Shown: positions 44,201 to 57,053, counted from the stretch's first letter. The stretch is DNA of 64,000 nucleotides from Brachionus rotundiformis (GCA_016802295.1 JAESIW010000118.1:1143928-1207927); one strand, 5' to 3'. Program-made: numbers and translations. Notes: a model not told the origin generated them from the letters alone.

Positions 44201-47200
44201 AATGACAAGCTTGAGAGTATCAGATATATTTAGTTGTCAAACTAGACCATTATTATTTTGGTAATTGAGCTCTAGTTTTTCCTAAAATTTAAAAAGCTGA
44301 ATTCAAGCCTTTCTAATTGTGGCTCGTTCTCAGTATCTATAAAGTTTTAAATTTTAAACCACTACACATAATAATAAGAGATGGTATTAAGTTTGTAAAT
44401 GTTAAATTGAGAGCAAATGTGAACTTTAAATTTGAACATGATTGCTAATTCATGCAAAAGGATATAGATAATACTTTTTTTTTTATTATTAGATATTTAT
44501 AAACTTTTTTTTCCAAATTTCAAAATTCACATAGTCTCGACTTGCAAGTTAAAATTAATTATTTCAAGTAGAGACCAGCACATAAATAAACCATTAATCA
44601 ATATCGATAACCAAGTTTATCATCTATTTGTCATATTAAAATTTCATTTAAATTATATTTTTAATTATTTTCCAAAAACTTGGTCACATATAGCCATTGC
44701 AGAACACTTAACAATTAATAACATGGTCCTAAACTAGAATAAACTTGTATTAATATTATTATTTTTATTTTCTAAAATATTTTAGTTGTTATCCAAGCCG
44801 AGTAGCTTGTGGTTGTTTATTAATCTTTATTATTTTTTGAGAGTTTTTTTTAGCTTTTTTTTTTAAATAGAGTACCTTTGTGTTTCCATTTGCAAAGGTA
44901 TTTTTCTTTTAAATATTTATTCAAGTTGTTTTAGCCGAGCAACCAGCGTTAAAAGCAATTGCATTCTAAGCCCATTAGTTGATTAAAATTTAAGATTATA
45001 TAAGATTACTGAATCGGAATTTTTATTTTACTTTAAACTCAAATCACGTTATGTATTTTATTGAAAAATATTTTAATCATTAATCATCTAGAGATAAGGA
45101 TGACTATATTAATTAATTTTTGATTATCAACTTAATCTCTAGCTCTAGTTAGTGTTTTATTTTTGTTTTTTAAATTAAAAAAAAAAAATTTTTTTTGCTA
45201 AAAATTTTTATTACATAACCTAATTTGGAGTCATGTGAAATTGGTGCAGTTTGGCAATTAACTTTTTAGTGGTAGATAAACAAGTTTTAAAAGTTGGCTA
45301 CATTTTTATGTAGAGAGAAAGAGTGAGTGTGTTTTTGTAGCTATTTCAAGAGCTGATTCTTGATTGACTGTCGAGAGCTTTGGTCACTTCCGGACTGAGA
45401 TAAGCGGCTATCAATTAGTTTGACTTGACCACTTAACTGGCTCACACAGCGAAACAATTCGCTCTTAATTTTGTTACTAAACTAAAAATTATTCAAAATT
45501 TAATTTTTAAACTTAGTTGGAAAATGATGGTTGGCAAAAATGGCACCTAGCGAACTGTTTAATAGACTGTGCTAGTTAGGCCTGATAGTTTCTTTTACTA
45601 ACCACTCTTGGTCATCATAGGACGAACATTTTATAAATTTTGGACTTACAAGTTGTCATTTTTTGTAGACATATTTTGATCATGATGATGATCTTTGAGA
45701 CAAAATATTAATTATTATTTTATTTAATTTAAGATAGCACTCGTAGGCGATAAATCAATTTTTTCTCTCTATCTCTCTCTCTCTCTCTTTTATTTTGTTA
45801 TTGGTACAATATTTTATACCAATAAATTAGAAAATAAATATCAAAATAGATAACATATGTTGTTGTACCAATGTTGTATTTGCCAAATAAAATCCAATAA
45901 CAACAAAAGTTTTTTTTTTCAATAATTTTTTAAACTTGTACAATTAAGAAAAATTAATTAGTATTTTTTATTAATTAATCTAATAAGCAGAATTATTATT
46001 ATTTTTATTATTTATTGTTTAAGTAGAAGGAGGTCATAGCCAATTTGGCTTTTGTTTGTCCCATTTGAGATTTGCAAACACTATATTATTAATTATCCGC
46101 CTATTAATTTTATATTTTATTCTACATTGTATTGATTAAGCATTTAATTACTAGTTAGTTGATTAAAACAGCATGAAGCTGATTTGTGTGACTTGATGCC
46201 ATGGCCATTAACGGAGATTATCTGTCGCCTGAACACAGTGGAACCTTGTAAGGTCATTAAGCGATTAAGCTAATCTGGAAAATTGATTTTTGCAATATGC
46301 CTTGGGGACTTAGCATTTTTTAGTTATCTATTCAAATCATATGCTAATTTGGATAAATTTGGAAAATAATAATGTCCATATAAATGTTGAACATTTAATT
46401 GAAATCGTTCAACTATTTGAAGTTAATTGCTTACTTGGCTTAGAGTATTCTTTAACAAGAAAGTTAATTGATTTTGCTGGGCTACAATTATGGCTACAAT
46501 TCAAGTAGCAGCTATTTTCTATTCGATTTAATACTTGAAAATAGTTCAAGTCTACAAAATCCAAAACTAGAGGGACATATGCTCAGTCTGAGATTTCGAT
46601 CGATAGTTTATTGATTAGCTAAATGTTTAATGACTAGATTGTTGATTTAGCGCGAGTATTATGATAGGAAGGAACCGGGATATCTTGTCGTTCCTAGTCC
46701 AAACTTTTACGATTGATTAAATTAAGCTAAAATAGATATTTTTATTTCAAGTCAAGCACGAATAAATCAAGTTTTTCTATTTACTTTTTATTAGGCCCCA
46801 AATGAGAGCTTTGATTGTTAACTCAACCTGGCAAGCTTACATTTGCCATTCAATCATGAATAGATAATTTAATAGCTTGGTCTAACTCGATCAATTTTTT
46901 TTACTACTTAAAAGCTCACACAGACACACTCAGAACGGAATGAAGAAACTAAGCAGATATTTTAAATTTTAATCATTGTTGATTAGAGTCCATTAGAGTC
47001 CAGCGATGACAAAAAGCAATAAGTTTGGGCTTATTGAGCTGAGACCGGGCCCCAATTCCTCAAATTTAATTACTTTATGGCCCTAAAATAGCTTTGAGAT
47101 CATCTTTTTTGATCTTTCATTAAAAAAAAGATAAATGCAAAATTAATTTCGAAATAGATTTTTTATGTTTGATGTAGAATAGATAATAGTTTTAAAATAT

Positions 47201-48525
47201 GGGACAGTATTTATTTGAACAAGTGTATGAAATATATTTTTTATCTAAAATTAAAAAAAAAAGAGAGAGAGAGAAAATTTTTTTTTGTTTAATAATAATT
47301 TAATAAATTGATTAGCTTCAATCTGGATATTTAATATAAAAAAAAAATAATAATTTTTGTTGTTAATTTAATGCGCAATATTGCAGCACAAGTTTTTAAT
47401 TACGCTGGTCTTAATTTGTTTGAGCACCTGCTGGGTCAATTTGATTAAAAAGGCTTTTTTTCTTAATACACAAAAAATAAAAGCTCACAAATGAATCAAT
47501 AAAAAAGATTCGAACTTATTTATCTTTATTGAGTTATGTTTTTTTTTTTTCTAGTTTAATTTTAAAGTTTAATTTAAATCAAAATTTTATATTTTTTGTT
47601 GGATAAAAAACATATTTTTTCTTTTATTTTTTTTTGTTGGAAATTTTATTATAGAAAAAATTAAGAGTCTAAATTTTGATTTTTATTTTTGATATCGACT
47701 TTAAGCTCTAAATAGGGCAAGATATTTGATAAGTAAATAAAAATTCATGTACTAATTATTAATCTATTTTTCAAACTGGCCCTAATGATTTTTCAAGTAT
47801 ACTCAAAAAATCAAAGAATTGTAATCATCAGTTCGGAATATTTGAATTAGGCGATGATTGAAGTTTTATAATATTCATAAAATGAGAGAAAAAAGTATAC
47901 TAAAAACTTGTAAATATATGACTAATTAAGCTCTTGTATAAACAAATTTGGTTCGCACACCTTTCTAAACCACTTTAAATGCTTCTGTTATTCTAACAGT
48001 TTGGCAAGTCATTAAGCAATTGTTAAGCTTATAGAAAATTATATTTTAAGTATGCATTAGCGCGTAGTGGCATTGCCAAACAAAGCTAACAGGAATTAAG
48101 GCAAGTTTTTCAGTTTCTAGGATACACCTATTGGGAGTAATTTGTTAATTAGCTCTATAGATGGTAGATAAATGACTAAATTGTTTATTTAATTTAAATT
48201 TTTTCCAAAAAATTAATATTTTTTTTTAACTTTGAATATTATCAGATAGAAAAGTTATTTTACCACTAATAGTTTATGCTATTGCAGAATTATCTTTTTT
48301 TTGTTTGATGAAGTGCTTAATTAAATGTGTATTTTAAAAATTGTTTATATTTTATCTTTTGTTGAAAATGTCTTAAAAATAGAAACAAAATTTGTATATT
48401 ATGTAAAATAAAGATATAAAGATAAATTTATAGTATTTAAATCTAGATGATAAGATAAAACTATTCGAGAAAGAATTTTATGAATGGTGTTTTGAAAGAA
48501 AATCTTGGTTACAAAAACCTGGAAA
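41246..48525. other. 7.3 kb gene desert upstream of the Toll-like gene
   Basis: No open frame above about 60 codons and no exon chain could be supported on either strand. It holds a CT microsatellite at about 45760-45790 and an AG tract at about 47260-47273. Base composition is slightly less extreme than in other intergenic parts, and it may hold regulatory DNA or unrecognised noncoding RNA. Confidence 0.45.
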
Positions 48526-51500
48526 ATGATAATTTTAAAAATAATATTTATATTTGTTGGACTGTCTGAATATGGTCAAATGGTCAACTCGATCAGCGAC
48601 TATGACACTCGTCAAACGAACTGTAAATACCTTTATATTCATAAAAATGCGGAAAAAAGTCCAGATAAGTTGGTAAGAAGCTTGTTTTCCATAAACGATT
48701 ACGCAGTTGACATCATCTACGACACTCTCAAGACAATAGAATCGGACTGCTTTTTAAATGACCCAAACTATTTCGAATTTCATCCGCACAACCCTGACTA
48801 CGTGCTCTACGGAGTCGACATGTCCAACAACAAGCTCCAAGATCATGAGCTCGAAAGTCTAATCAAACAAAACTCAATATTCAAATACAATTTTAACTTA
48901 ATTAGATACTTAAATTTAAGTAATAACAATTTGCACTCAATGACATCCAAATTGTCCAAAACCTATCTGGACAACGAAATAAACTCAATGCGCGACAACA
49001 TAAATTTGGAACCAAGCGATCATGGCTATTTATTGAACCGATTTTTCAGCCTCGAGTCCCTAATAGTGGACAATAACCCATACTTAGATGTAAATTTCAA
49101 AAATTTTATCTCTATGTTTCCAAAGCTCAAGCTCCTAAGTCTAAACAATTGTTCCACGAGTCCAGCTGAACATAAACATGCAACCAAACAAGCTCATCTA
49201 TTCTACCTTGGTCTACAATCAAACAAGTTAAGCGATGCTTTTATTTCCTCATTGTCAAATTTGTCCATAGACATATTTGATCTATCTGGTAATAAGATAT
49301 CAGACTTGAAGGCTCTATTGGACACTAACTTTCATACCAGACAACTTAATTTGGAAAAAAATCTAATTAGCTCTTTTGAGACTGGCTACATTAAGCAAAA
49401 TATAAGCGATTTGAATCTACGCTACAATTTAATTCAGAACATTAGTGCCGACAAGTTTAATTCAAGAGCTGAAATTAATTTAAAGTTGGTTGGTAACCCG
49501 TTGATATGTGACTGTAACTCAATCTGGTTGTTGACAGAATTAAAAAAATATAAACAATCTCGTTCCAATGAGTTTAGGCCAAAATATTCATTACTCAATA
49601 GGAAAAAACCAAAATCAGCTAGAAGATTAAATGATTCAATTAAATTGGTCTATAGGCGATCATTGGAAGAGCTATCAGCTCATTTGTACACATTTGATGA
49701 CCACGATTCTGAATATTTACAAAGACAAAAAAGAATAAGGTTCAATGATGCCAAAATGGTCAACATAGTTGATATTGATAAGTTGTCTTGCAGTTTTTTG
49801 TCTTCTTCTATAGATGATTTTAAAAATTTAACTGATGGTTTTTACCAAGAGGTTAAAAGTGAAGATTTCAATTATAGAATTAATTATAGAGATAAGTTAA
49901 TTGTTGATTCCAAATCATCGGATTTTATGTGCATGTATGAGGACCATTGTAGACGTGATCACTGTGACTGCTGTGACTTTTTCCATTGCCATTGTAGGTC
50001 CATTTGTCCAAGCAAGTGCAGATGTTACTTTGATTCGAACATGAGCAAGAACATAATTGATTGTTCAAGCATCAATTTGCTTGAAATAGAAAATGACCAA
50101 CCAATTGAGCTGGCCACTGATGTCCGATTCGATTCCAATAGCCTTAAGATAATCAAATCGCACTCGTTTTTTGGTTTCACCAATGTAAAGTATTTGTATC
50201 TTCAAAACAATCGGATCAGTTTTCTTGAGGACGAGTGCTTTGATGATCTGAAAAATAGCCTCAAATTGGTCAACTTGGCTGACAACCACATAAACTATTT
50301 GAGTGGCGAAGAGTTCAAAAATTTTACTCAATTGGAAATACTAATTCTTACCAACAATCCACTCAAGCAAATAGAAAGATTGGATCTGTTTACTTTCAGC
50401 TATATGCAAAATTTGAAGCTTATATTCATGGAGAGTGTGAACATAAGTACAGAAAAATTGGATTTTTTGGACAAAATAACCAAACTGAATTCAAATGCAA
50501 TACTGAGACTTGATCCACGCATTACAACCACAACCACTAAGACTAGCACAATCTCTATCAAATTGTCTACATTCATTTATACCCGTTCCACATCTATTAG
50601 GCAAAGAACCACTCGAAGACGACCATTTAGTCATGCAACCACTAGGCTTTTAAAAACAGACATTAATTTGGATAATAATGACTCAAATTTTACCAATTCA
50701 TCTACAAAAATTGAAGAAATTTATAAATTTAAAAATCCTTTTTATTTTTTAATAATTATTTTGCTAATATCAGTTTTTATAATGTCACTTATTTTAATAT
50801 TAATTATTTTGATTAAAAAAAAAACTAATATGAACAAAAAAAGAACACAGTATTTGAGCTATGTGCCAAAGTTAATGGATCAAAATGAGTACCAAAGTGA
50901 TTTGTACAGTGACGAGTCAGAATCGGAGCGCAAAAAGGCAGCAAACATATTTCGTTGCCATAGAAAGTCAACATGTTCGACAGATAGTTGTGATTCAACT
51001 TATGATGGCCAGTCCGACTCTGTTTCCATCCCAGTCTCACGGTCAATCGAAAGCTTAAATGTTTATGTATATTTTAATATAATAGATAATGATTATGTGG
51101 CAAATTATCTTTTGCCATGTTTGAAAAAATGTTCAACATTAATTCCGGAGCCAAGGTTCATACTCAAGCCTCTGAACACTTACTACATCAGTCAAGCAGA
51201 TACTTTGTCAATTGACTGGTCTAATGAGTCCTACTCGAGCTATTACAGCTCGATTTATGGCAAAAAAACCAACATTGTCAACGCTATATTAATGGTTTTA
51301 TCAGAGAACTTTCTAGGCTACAAGCGCCGTTCCAGCGAGTCATATGTATCAGTGAGGTACAAGACCAACCCCAATCTTTACAACATGAACAGTAATCCTT
51401 ACATGTCTATTAGCACGAGTATTGATGGATGCTTTAGAAAGGCATTTAAGATTTATTTGAATAATGGTCATGTATGGTGCAAGCAAAACACTGGTTCATC

Positions 51501-51693
51501 AAAAAAAAACAACAAAAAGGTGCATAGAGATTCGGTTTGCTTGAGTGAGTCAAGTTATAGTTTTATTGAGGGAAATTACAGCTCAAATGGATTTGATGAA
51601 AGACTTGTGGACAAATTACAAAATTATTTTCAATATGTTTGTTTGAAATCGAACTTTTCCAATTTTAGTTATGTTGATTATACTAAAAAATAA
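48526..51693 (+). CDS. Toll-like LRR receptor with degenerate TIR domain
   Basis: A single exon of 1055 residues from the ATG at 48526, which starts a signal peptide (MIILKIIFIFVGLSEYG). The ectodomain has two LRR blocks. The first (about 85-315) ends in a cysteine cap, NPLICDCNSIWLL. A cysteine-rich middle (HCDCCDFFHCHCRSICPSKC, about 475-500) acts like an LRRNT and is followed by a second LRR block (about 530-670) and a Thr-rich stalk. One membrane helix (about 739-766, FLIIILLISVFIMSL) precedes a cytoplasmic region of about 290 residues. There, LNVYVYFNIIDNDYVANYLL and AILMVLSENFL resemble TIR box 1 and the central strand of Toll receptors, but no RDxxPG box 2 is visible. Layout matches multi-cysteine-cluster Tolls. 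Function in immunity or development is an inference; signalling may be lost. Confidence 0.75.
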   Translation: MIILKIIFIFVGLSEYGQMVNSISDYDTRQTNCKYLYIHKNAEKSPDKLVRSLFSINDYAVDIIYDTLKTIESDCFLNDPNYFEFHPHNPDYVLYGVDMSNNKLQDHELESLIKQNSIFKYNFNLIRYLNLSNNNLHSMTSKLSKTYLDNEINSMRDNINLEPSDHGYLLNRFFSLESLIVDNNPYLDVNFKNFISMFPKLKLLSLNNCSTSPAEHKHATKQAHLFYLGLQSNKLSDAFISSLSNLSIDIFDLSGNKISDLKALLDTNFHTRQLNLEKNLISSFETGYIKQNISDLNLRYNLIQNISADKFNSRAEINLKLVGNPLICDCNSIWLLTELKKYKQSRSNEFRPKYSLLNRKKPKSARRLNDSIKLVYRRSLEELSAHLYTFDDHDSEYLQRQKRIRFNDAKMVNIVDIDKLSCSFLSSSIDDFKNLTDGFYQEVKSEDFNYRINYRDKLIVDSKSSDFMCMYEDHCRRDHCDCCDFFHCHCRSICPSKCRCYFDSNMSKNIIDCSSINLLEIENDQPIELATDVRFDSNSLKIIKSHSFFGFTNVKYLYLQNNRISFLEDECFDDLKNSLKLVNLADNHINYLSGEEFKNFTQLEILILTNNPLKQIERLDLFTFSYMQNLKLIFMESVNISTEKLDFLDKITKLNSNAILRLDPRITTTTTKTSTISIKLSTFIYTRSTSIRQRTTRRRPFSHATTRLLKTDINLDNNDSNFTNSSTKIEEIYKFKNPFYFLIIILLISVFIMSLILILIILIKKKTNMNKKRTQYLSYVPKLMDQNEYQSDLYSDESESERKKAANIFRCHRKSTCSTDSCDSTYDGQSDSVSIPVSRSIESLNVYVYFNIIDNDYVANYLLPCLKKCSTLIPEPRFILKPLNTYYISQADTLSIDWSNESYSSYYSSIYGKKTNIVNAILMVLSENFLGYKRRSSESYVSVRYKTNPNLYNMNSNPYMSISTSIDGCFRKAFKIYLNNGHVWCKQNTGSSKKNNKKVHRDSVCLSESSYSFIEGNYSSNGFDERLVDKLQNYFQYVCLKSNFSNFSYVDYTKK

Positions 51694-54060
51694 TATAAAA
51701 TGATTTTTTTAAATCTCAGGAATTCGAAGGGCTTTAGTAGTGAATGAGTATATAAACGATGCCATTTTTATTTAAGTGTAAATTGTATATTTATATATTT
51801 TTGTGGTTTTTAATAAATTTTGAATTTTTTTTATTTTTTAATTTAAAAAGGTTAGTAATAGTTTCGAATTAGGGGAAAAATTTTAAGTGCGGTATTCTTT
51901 AGATCTAAATAATATGAAACAAAAAGTTAAATTTTTATCTGTTTATTTAACCCAGAAAAAAATACAATTTCATTTAATAAACAATGTCATTTGATCTTAT
52001 AGATAAAAAAAACAAGAAATATAATATCTTTATTTACTGAAAATATTATAAAAGATTTTCTAAATTTTTTATTGAGTATATTTTTGCTGATTCGTTTTGA
52101 CAGTTTTCAATCAATTTTTTTAGTCAAATAAACAAGAATAAAAATTAAGAATATTCAAATAAAAAATGGTCAAAAAGTATTTTTTTTTGTAATATCTATT
52201 TACAGAACTATTTGCAATTTATGATCACTTTTTCGAAGTTTTTAAATATATCTTAAATTTATATATGGTCAATTTTTTAATTGGTAAAGTTTTAAAAATC
52301 ATATCATACATATTATTAAATTATAGGGTTTCTATGAGTTCTTTCGCAGGCCATCAAGCTATCATCATTCATAAGTTTTAAAATTATTCCATTTCGATAT
52401 TAATTGGTATTTTATAGAGTTTTGTCATCGGGATTGAGTAAAATATTTTTATTAGACTTGTCTAGATTAGGATACATTAAAATTAATAAAATCAAGTATT
52501 AAATATTAAAATAAAAGTTTAAATACTCTTAAGTTAATTTTATAATTACTCCTAACTTAATTGATAAGATACGAAAGTATTAAATTTATGAAGGATTAAC
52601 TTTTAATTACAATTTTATTAAACTTTATATTAAGTTTATCCTTTTTCTTGTCTAAACTAATTATCAGAAACTTGTATCTAAAGATTGGAACAAATTCGGA
52701 GTTAAGGAGTTGAAGAGTTCCATTATAAAATTAAAATATGATCCTGTACCCAACATTTTACACCATTGATAAACTTAAACTATTAATAATTTTAGAATTA
52801 CTTTGTGAATTGAATGTCTGATTAATTATGTTCCATTTGCTCCATCAGTTTATCTTTTTCCAAAATCTTAGATTATTATTAAAAAATGTCCTGCATCTCA
52901 AAAATATTTTGATTTATTTTTATTTATAAGCAAAAATTTATATTTTTTAACAAAAATTCAATTAGCCTATTTTTTTTAATGAATGAACTAACCGAGAAAA
53001 ATTGAGTGAAATTCGGCGTAAATAGCTCCTTAGATGATAAATTATAAGATTTTAAAATTAAATTAATTTACTCAATTAATCTAATTAATTAATAAGATGA
53101 CAAAATAAATTCAAGCCAAAAATTATCAGTATTGAAGACCCGCGGCAGAGCCACCGGTCAGCCAAAGAGTTGTTTCAGAACGAAATTATTTAAAGAATTT
53201 TATATTTTATGATATCTTAGGCAATTTTTTTGAGCAATTAAGTATAATGGTATGTAAGATATACAACAATTTAATTAAAGAAATGGTCAAGTTTATGTGA
53301 ATTTGATGTAATACAGCAATTTAAAAGTAAAGATGTGTCTTGTCTATAAGGAAAAATCAGCAAAATTATTCATCAATATCTGGGTCTTAGAAATTTAGAA
53401 AAATGCCAAAGTTCAGAAGCTTATCGAGTCAGGCAGAAAATGTACCTGAAAGTTTGGTCATTCAAAATTTAAAAAAAAACTTTCATGGTTGTCCAACAGT
53501 TCTAATGATAAGAGTGTATAGCGAAGTAAATATGAATGTACAATAATATGAAAACTACGAGCTGAAACCATTTTTCAAACCAGGCATCTTCCTCGAATTG
53601 ATCCACAAAAATGGACTAAGTGCTTATTCGCCATGATAAGTCATGCGTATAATATAGCAATACAATATCCAGAGAGACTGAGAGCAGATGTATTCATGTT
53701 TTATATCAACAAAATAACCAACAAAAAGGCTTCTTAACTTTGGTGACTTAAGGTAGGCATTCGGAAGAAGAGGGGCAATAAATTTATTGGAATTTGGAAA
53801 ATTGGTCAACAAAAGCAACATGTAAATTGCTAAAAAAAAGATAAAATTTGATAAATTTTTTATTATTTTCAATTAATTTTTTGATTTCTCTATTCAACTA
53901 ATAAAATAAAGCAATATCTTCCGATGTGACATAGAGGTGATTGCATCGAGTTGATCATCAAAGTCGCAATTCTTGATGAGAAGGGTTTAAACATGTGTCC
54001 CGTACAGAGACACTAAGATTTTTTCCTTTCCTTTAGGTCGAACTTTCGACCCTCTACTTA
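51694..54060. other. Toll-like gene 3' flank and AT-rich intergenic DNA
   Basis: AATAAA at 51812-51817, 119 bp after the stop, is the likely polyadenylation signal. No gene in the rest. A patch at about 53400-53800 is less AT-rich and may be an old element (a plus-strand frame reads YPERLRADVFMFYINKITNK), but it is too decayed to name. Confidence 0.45.
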
Positions 54061-54065
54061 TATTA

Positions 54066-54515
54066 CCGTATTTCATAAAATATAGGAAAGTTCACTCAGC
54101 AAATTAGTTCTTCTATTCGAAGATGTTTCATTTCAAAAATAAAGGAAATTCACTTTTTTTCTCTTCTATTAGAGACAGGAAAAACTCATCTCTTACATTT
54201 GACGAGGATAATACCTGCAGATTTGGAATATCCACAACGGCTATCTAGACTGAATTTACCAAGTCAAGACACGTGGAGATCTAAACCAAATGTAATTAGT
54301 ATGGAATTTTAGCCAGTGATTGTGTTTAAGAGATAACTCATGAATCATATCAAATGAAAATATGCGATTTTCTTGTCTCTAATAGAAGAGAGAAAAAGTA
54401 CAAAGTGAATTTTTTCTTTCATTTGTGTCACATTTTTCGGATTAAAAATTTTTGAATAGAAGAAATACTTTGATGACCTAGCTTTCTTATATTTGATGAA
54501 ATACGATAATTTGAA
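54066..54515. repeat. large imperfect inverted repeat (foldback)
   Basis: Left arm 54066-54185 and right arm 54358-54515 are inverse copies of each other. Shared blocks are CGTATTTCAT(A/C)AAATATA, TTCTTCTATTC, AAATTCACTTT and CTCTTCTATTAGAGACA. The spacer is about 170 bp. It could form a long hairpin and may be a foldback transposon or two opposed MITEs. Confidence 0.7.
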
Positions 54516-54559
54516 TAAAGGATAATTTCTGATTGAAATACAAGGAATTTTATGGCATT

Positions 54560-55340
54560 GTGATATTTCATACAAAACTTCCAATACAATAATTAAAAAA
54601 ATTTATGCCTCTTACTCAAAAACTAAAAGTATGAAATTTGTTCTGTAACTGAAACGAATTTTGTTTCATCTAATGCTGTAAAACCTAAGTCTGCAAAATC
54701 TGTGCAAACTAATTACGTTTTATTTTTGATGCTTTTAAATAGGTTGTAATTTTGCAGCATTAGGTGTAACAACATTTATTTCATTTACGAAACAGGTTTA
54801 AGGTATTTTGAATAAGTGGTATAAAATTTGGCACTATAAAATATTATAGAAAAATTTTTTTTAGAAAAACTGTTGAAAATTATTATAGAAAATTTATTGC
54901 AAATTATTCTAAATAATTACGTAAGTTATTTAGAGAGTTATTATAAATAATGTCTGAAAATTCAAAAAAATTTTGCATCATTTTACAAAATTTAAATGTT
55001 GTCTCAAATTATCTTTATCCTATGAGACTACGAAGCGGTGCTATTCCAAAACCTCAACCTGTGTACAAGTCTAAAGTATCCAAAGGTGTCAGTCATCAAA
55101 CTGATATATTCAATAGTGGATACATCCTAATGATTTAATCATTTCAAAAGAATTTTCGCCTTTGTGTCAAGTCCCTAGATTTTTTTTTTGTATTGGAAGT
55201 TTTGTATAAAATTTTCCAATTCCCAATTTTATCCTAATTGAGGTTTCTTCTATTTGAGGAAATACTATTTGTGTATGGTTTAAAAGAAGATTCATTTTCT
55301 AAAGCATGCATTTTTCATGTCTTTAATAGTAGAGTACTGT
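54560..55340. repeat. inverted repeat continuing the 54 kb foldback
   Basis: CATACAAAACTTCCAATACA near 54568-54590 is inverted as TGTATTGGAAGTTTTGTAT at about 55186-55205. The blocks after it (TTTCTTCTATTTGAGG and TTTTCATGTCTTTAATAGTA, 55250-55335) follow the order of the right arm of the 54 kb repeat. A smaller inverted pair lies inside (GAAACGAATTTTGTTTCATC near 54651 and CAGCATTAGGTGTAACAACA near 54756). The small open frame at 54950-55138 lies within this structure. Confidence 0.6.
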
Positions 55341-55350
55341 AAACTAGAGA

Positions 55351-55895
55351 GTTGTATTTTAAGACCTATCCAAAAAAACTGTCGTGATAGAAAAAATTAA
55401 TGATTAAGTAAGTAAAAACAAAATACAATATTTAAATAGAGTTCTTTAGTATTTATTATTAGTAGTAATAGCGCTGTGGTGATTGAATTAAATCCAGTGA
55501 TCTAAGCAGTGAAAAGCTTGTTTTGACAGCCTCCGTCCATCAGACCGTCTCATTTAACCATACTCTATTTCCGATTGTTTGTTTGTTTATTATTTTTAAT
55601 TTCATTCACGCTTTAGATATTTATATTTATTCATCCAGAATTCATATTCCATAATTTCAATTATGCAAAGTTTTTAATAGATAATAAAACAATACAATTC
55701 TTCAATTCTTGTTTAAATAAAACAAAGTCATCTATTTTATTTTTAAAAGAATGGGTATTTTTCATCAATGTAAGCAAGAGATGTTGTATTTTAAGACCTA
55801 TCCAAAAGAAGTGTAAATTTGTTTTGATAGAAAAAATAAATGATTAAGTGAGTAAATAAAATACAATATTTAAATAGAGTTTTTTAAGTATTTAA
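55351..55895 (+). repeat. pair of ~105 bp direct repeats (55351-55455, 55793-55895)
   Basis: Both copies start GTTGTATTTTAAGACCTATCC and share AATGATTAAGT(A/G)AGTAAA and AATACAATATTTAAATAGAG. They are separated by about 340 bp. They may be flanking repeats of an unknown element, or a local duplication. Confidence 0.7.
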
Positions 55896-57053
55896 GCAAT
55901 CAAAGCCAAAAAAGAAATTCTGAAGGAACAAATTTTAAAAAAATGTATTATTCTAACAAAGTGGAAATTCCGCTAAAATTATTAAATTCAAACTCATCTA
56001 AATTAAATACATCTAATCGAAATGTTGAACTAAGATCAATTACTGAATAAACTCTTTCTTCATTTTTCTGCAAATTCGTCCATTTAACAAGAAAAAAACT
56101 ATATTAACTTTTATAAATTAAATAAATAAATAAAAGACTCTGTTTTTTAAAGTTTTCTTAGTACATATATGTATTCCCACAAAGTAAATGTTGGAGATGT
56201 GACAAAACAACATCTCTTGCTTAGAGTGAGTAAGAAAAAACTGATGATCAAAAAGCTGCAACTGTGTGCATTGATTTGTGAACAACTGAGACTAAAGAAT
56301 CCACTAGAAACAAACAAGACAAATTTGTGTGCATGTTGGATAAGTGTCAAGACAACAGTGAGCTTTGAGCTCGAGTTAAACCAACCTGATTATGCTAATT
56401 TATGCGCGAATAACCTCATTTAATACACGGCATAATACTTGATGAAGATCTGTGGCGGCGGCGGCGATCAATACTCGTGAGCAAAATTATGCGAGAACAG
56501 GGCCCAACTAGAACACAATAATTGATCACTTTTATACATATGGATGAACTCAATGTAGGCATAGCCTAATGAATTAATTTCTTATTTCACTACTACTCTA
56601 TTGGCTTAGATAATACTAAAACAAAATTAGAAATTATATTCTTGAATTTTAGCCAGAAAAATTTCGTTCTTGTTTCATATCAACAACAACAACAACAACA
56701 ATAATAATAATAATAATAATATTAATAATAACAACAACGTGCATATTATAATAATTAAGTCAAGAAATAAATAAAGAAAATAGGCACACATATACACACT
56801 CACACACATACACATACACACAATTTCGAGAAGTATTTAGGTCTTGAGCTTGCCCTACAATAAATTGTGTTGGACATCATCCAGACGACCAATTGAGGTC
56901 ATTGTTCATGTATTATTGTTTGATTGATTCAGCTAAATTTGATTGAAAAAACCTAAATAGATTGAGAACCACAATTTGAATTGACCATCACAATTTGTGT
57001 GCAACAATCACGTTTTGTGAAATGAGAATTTGAATTGCGTTAACTGATAAGCC
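55896..57053. other. upstream region of LARP4 with microsatellites
   Basis: Holds a short GC-richer stretch at 56165-56480 (open in two opposite frames, no recognisable domain, includes GGCGGCGGCGG at 56453-56466) that could be a 5' UTR exon. CAA and AAT tracts lie at 56680-56730, and a CA-rich tract at about 56785-56822. Confidence 0.45.

Noticed and set aside
54950..55138. 62-codon frame with MRLRSG, reminiscent of some gag starts
   Set aside because: Too short, within a foldback structure, and no zinc knuckle or protease follows.
56147..56423. Overlapping frames on both strands before LARP4
   Set aside because: No recognisable domain in either; more likely 5' UTR or promoter DNA.
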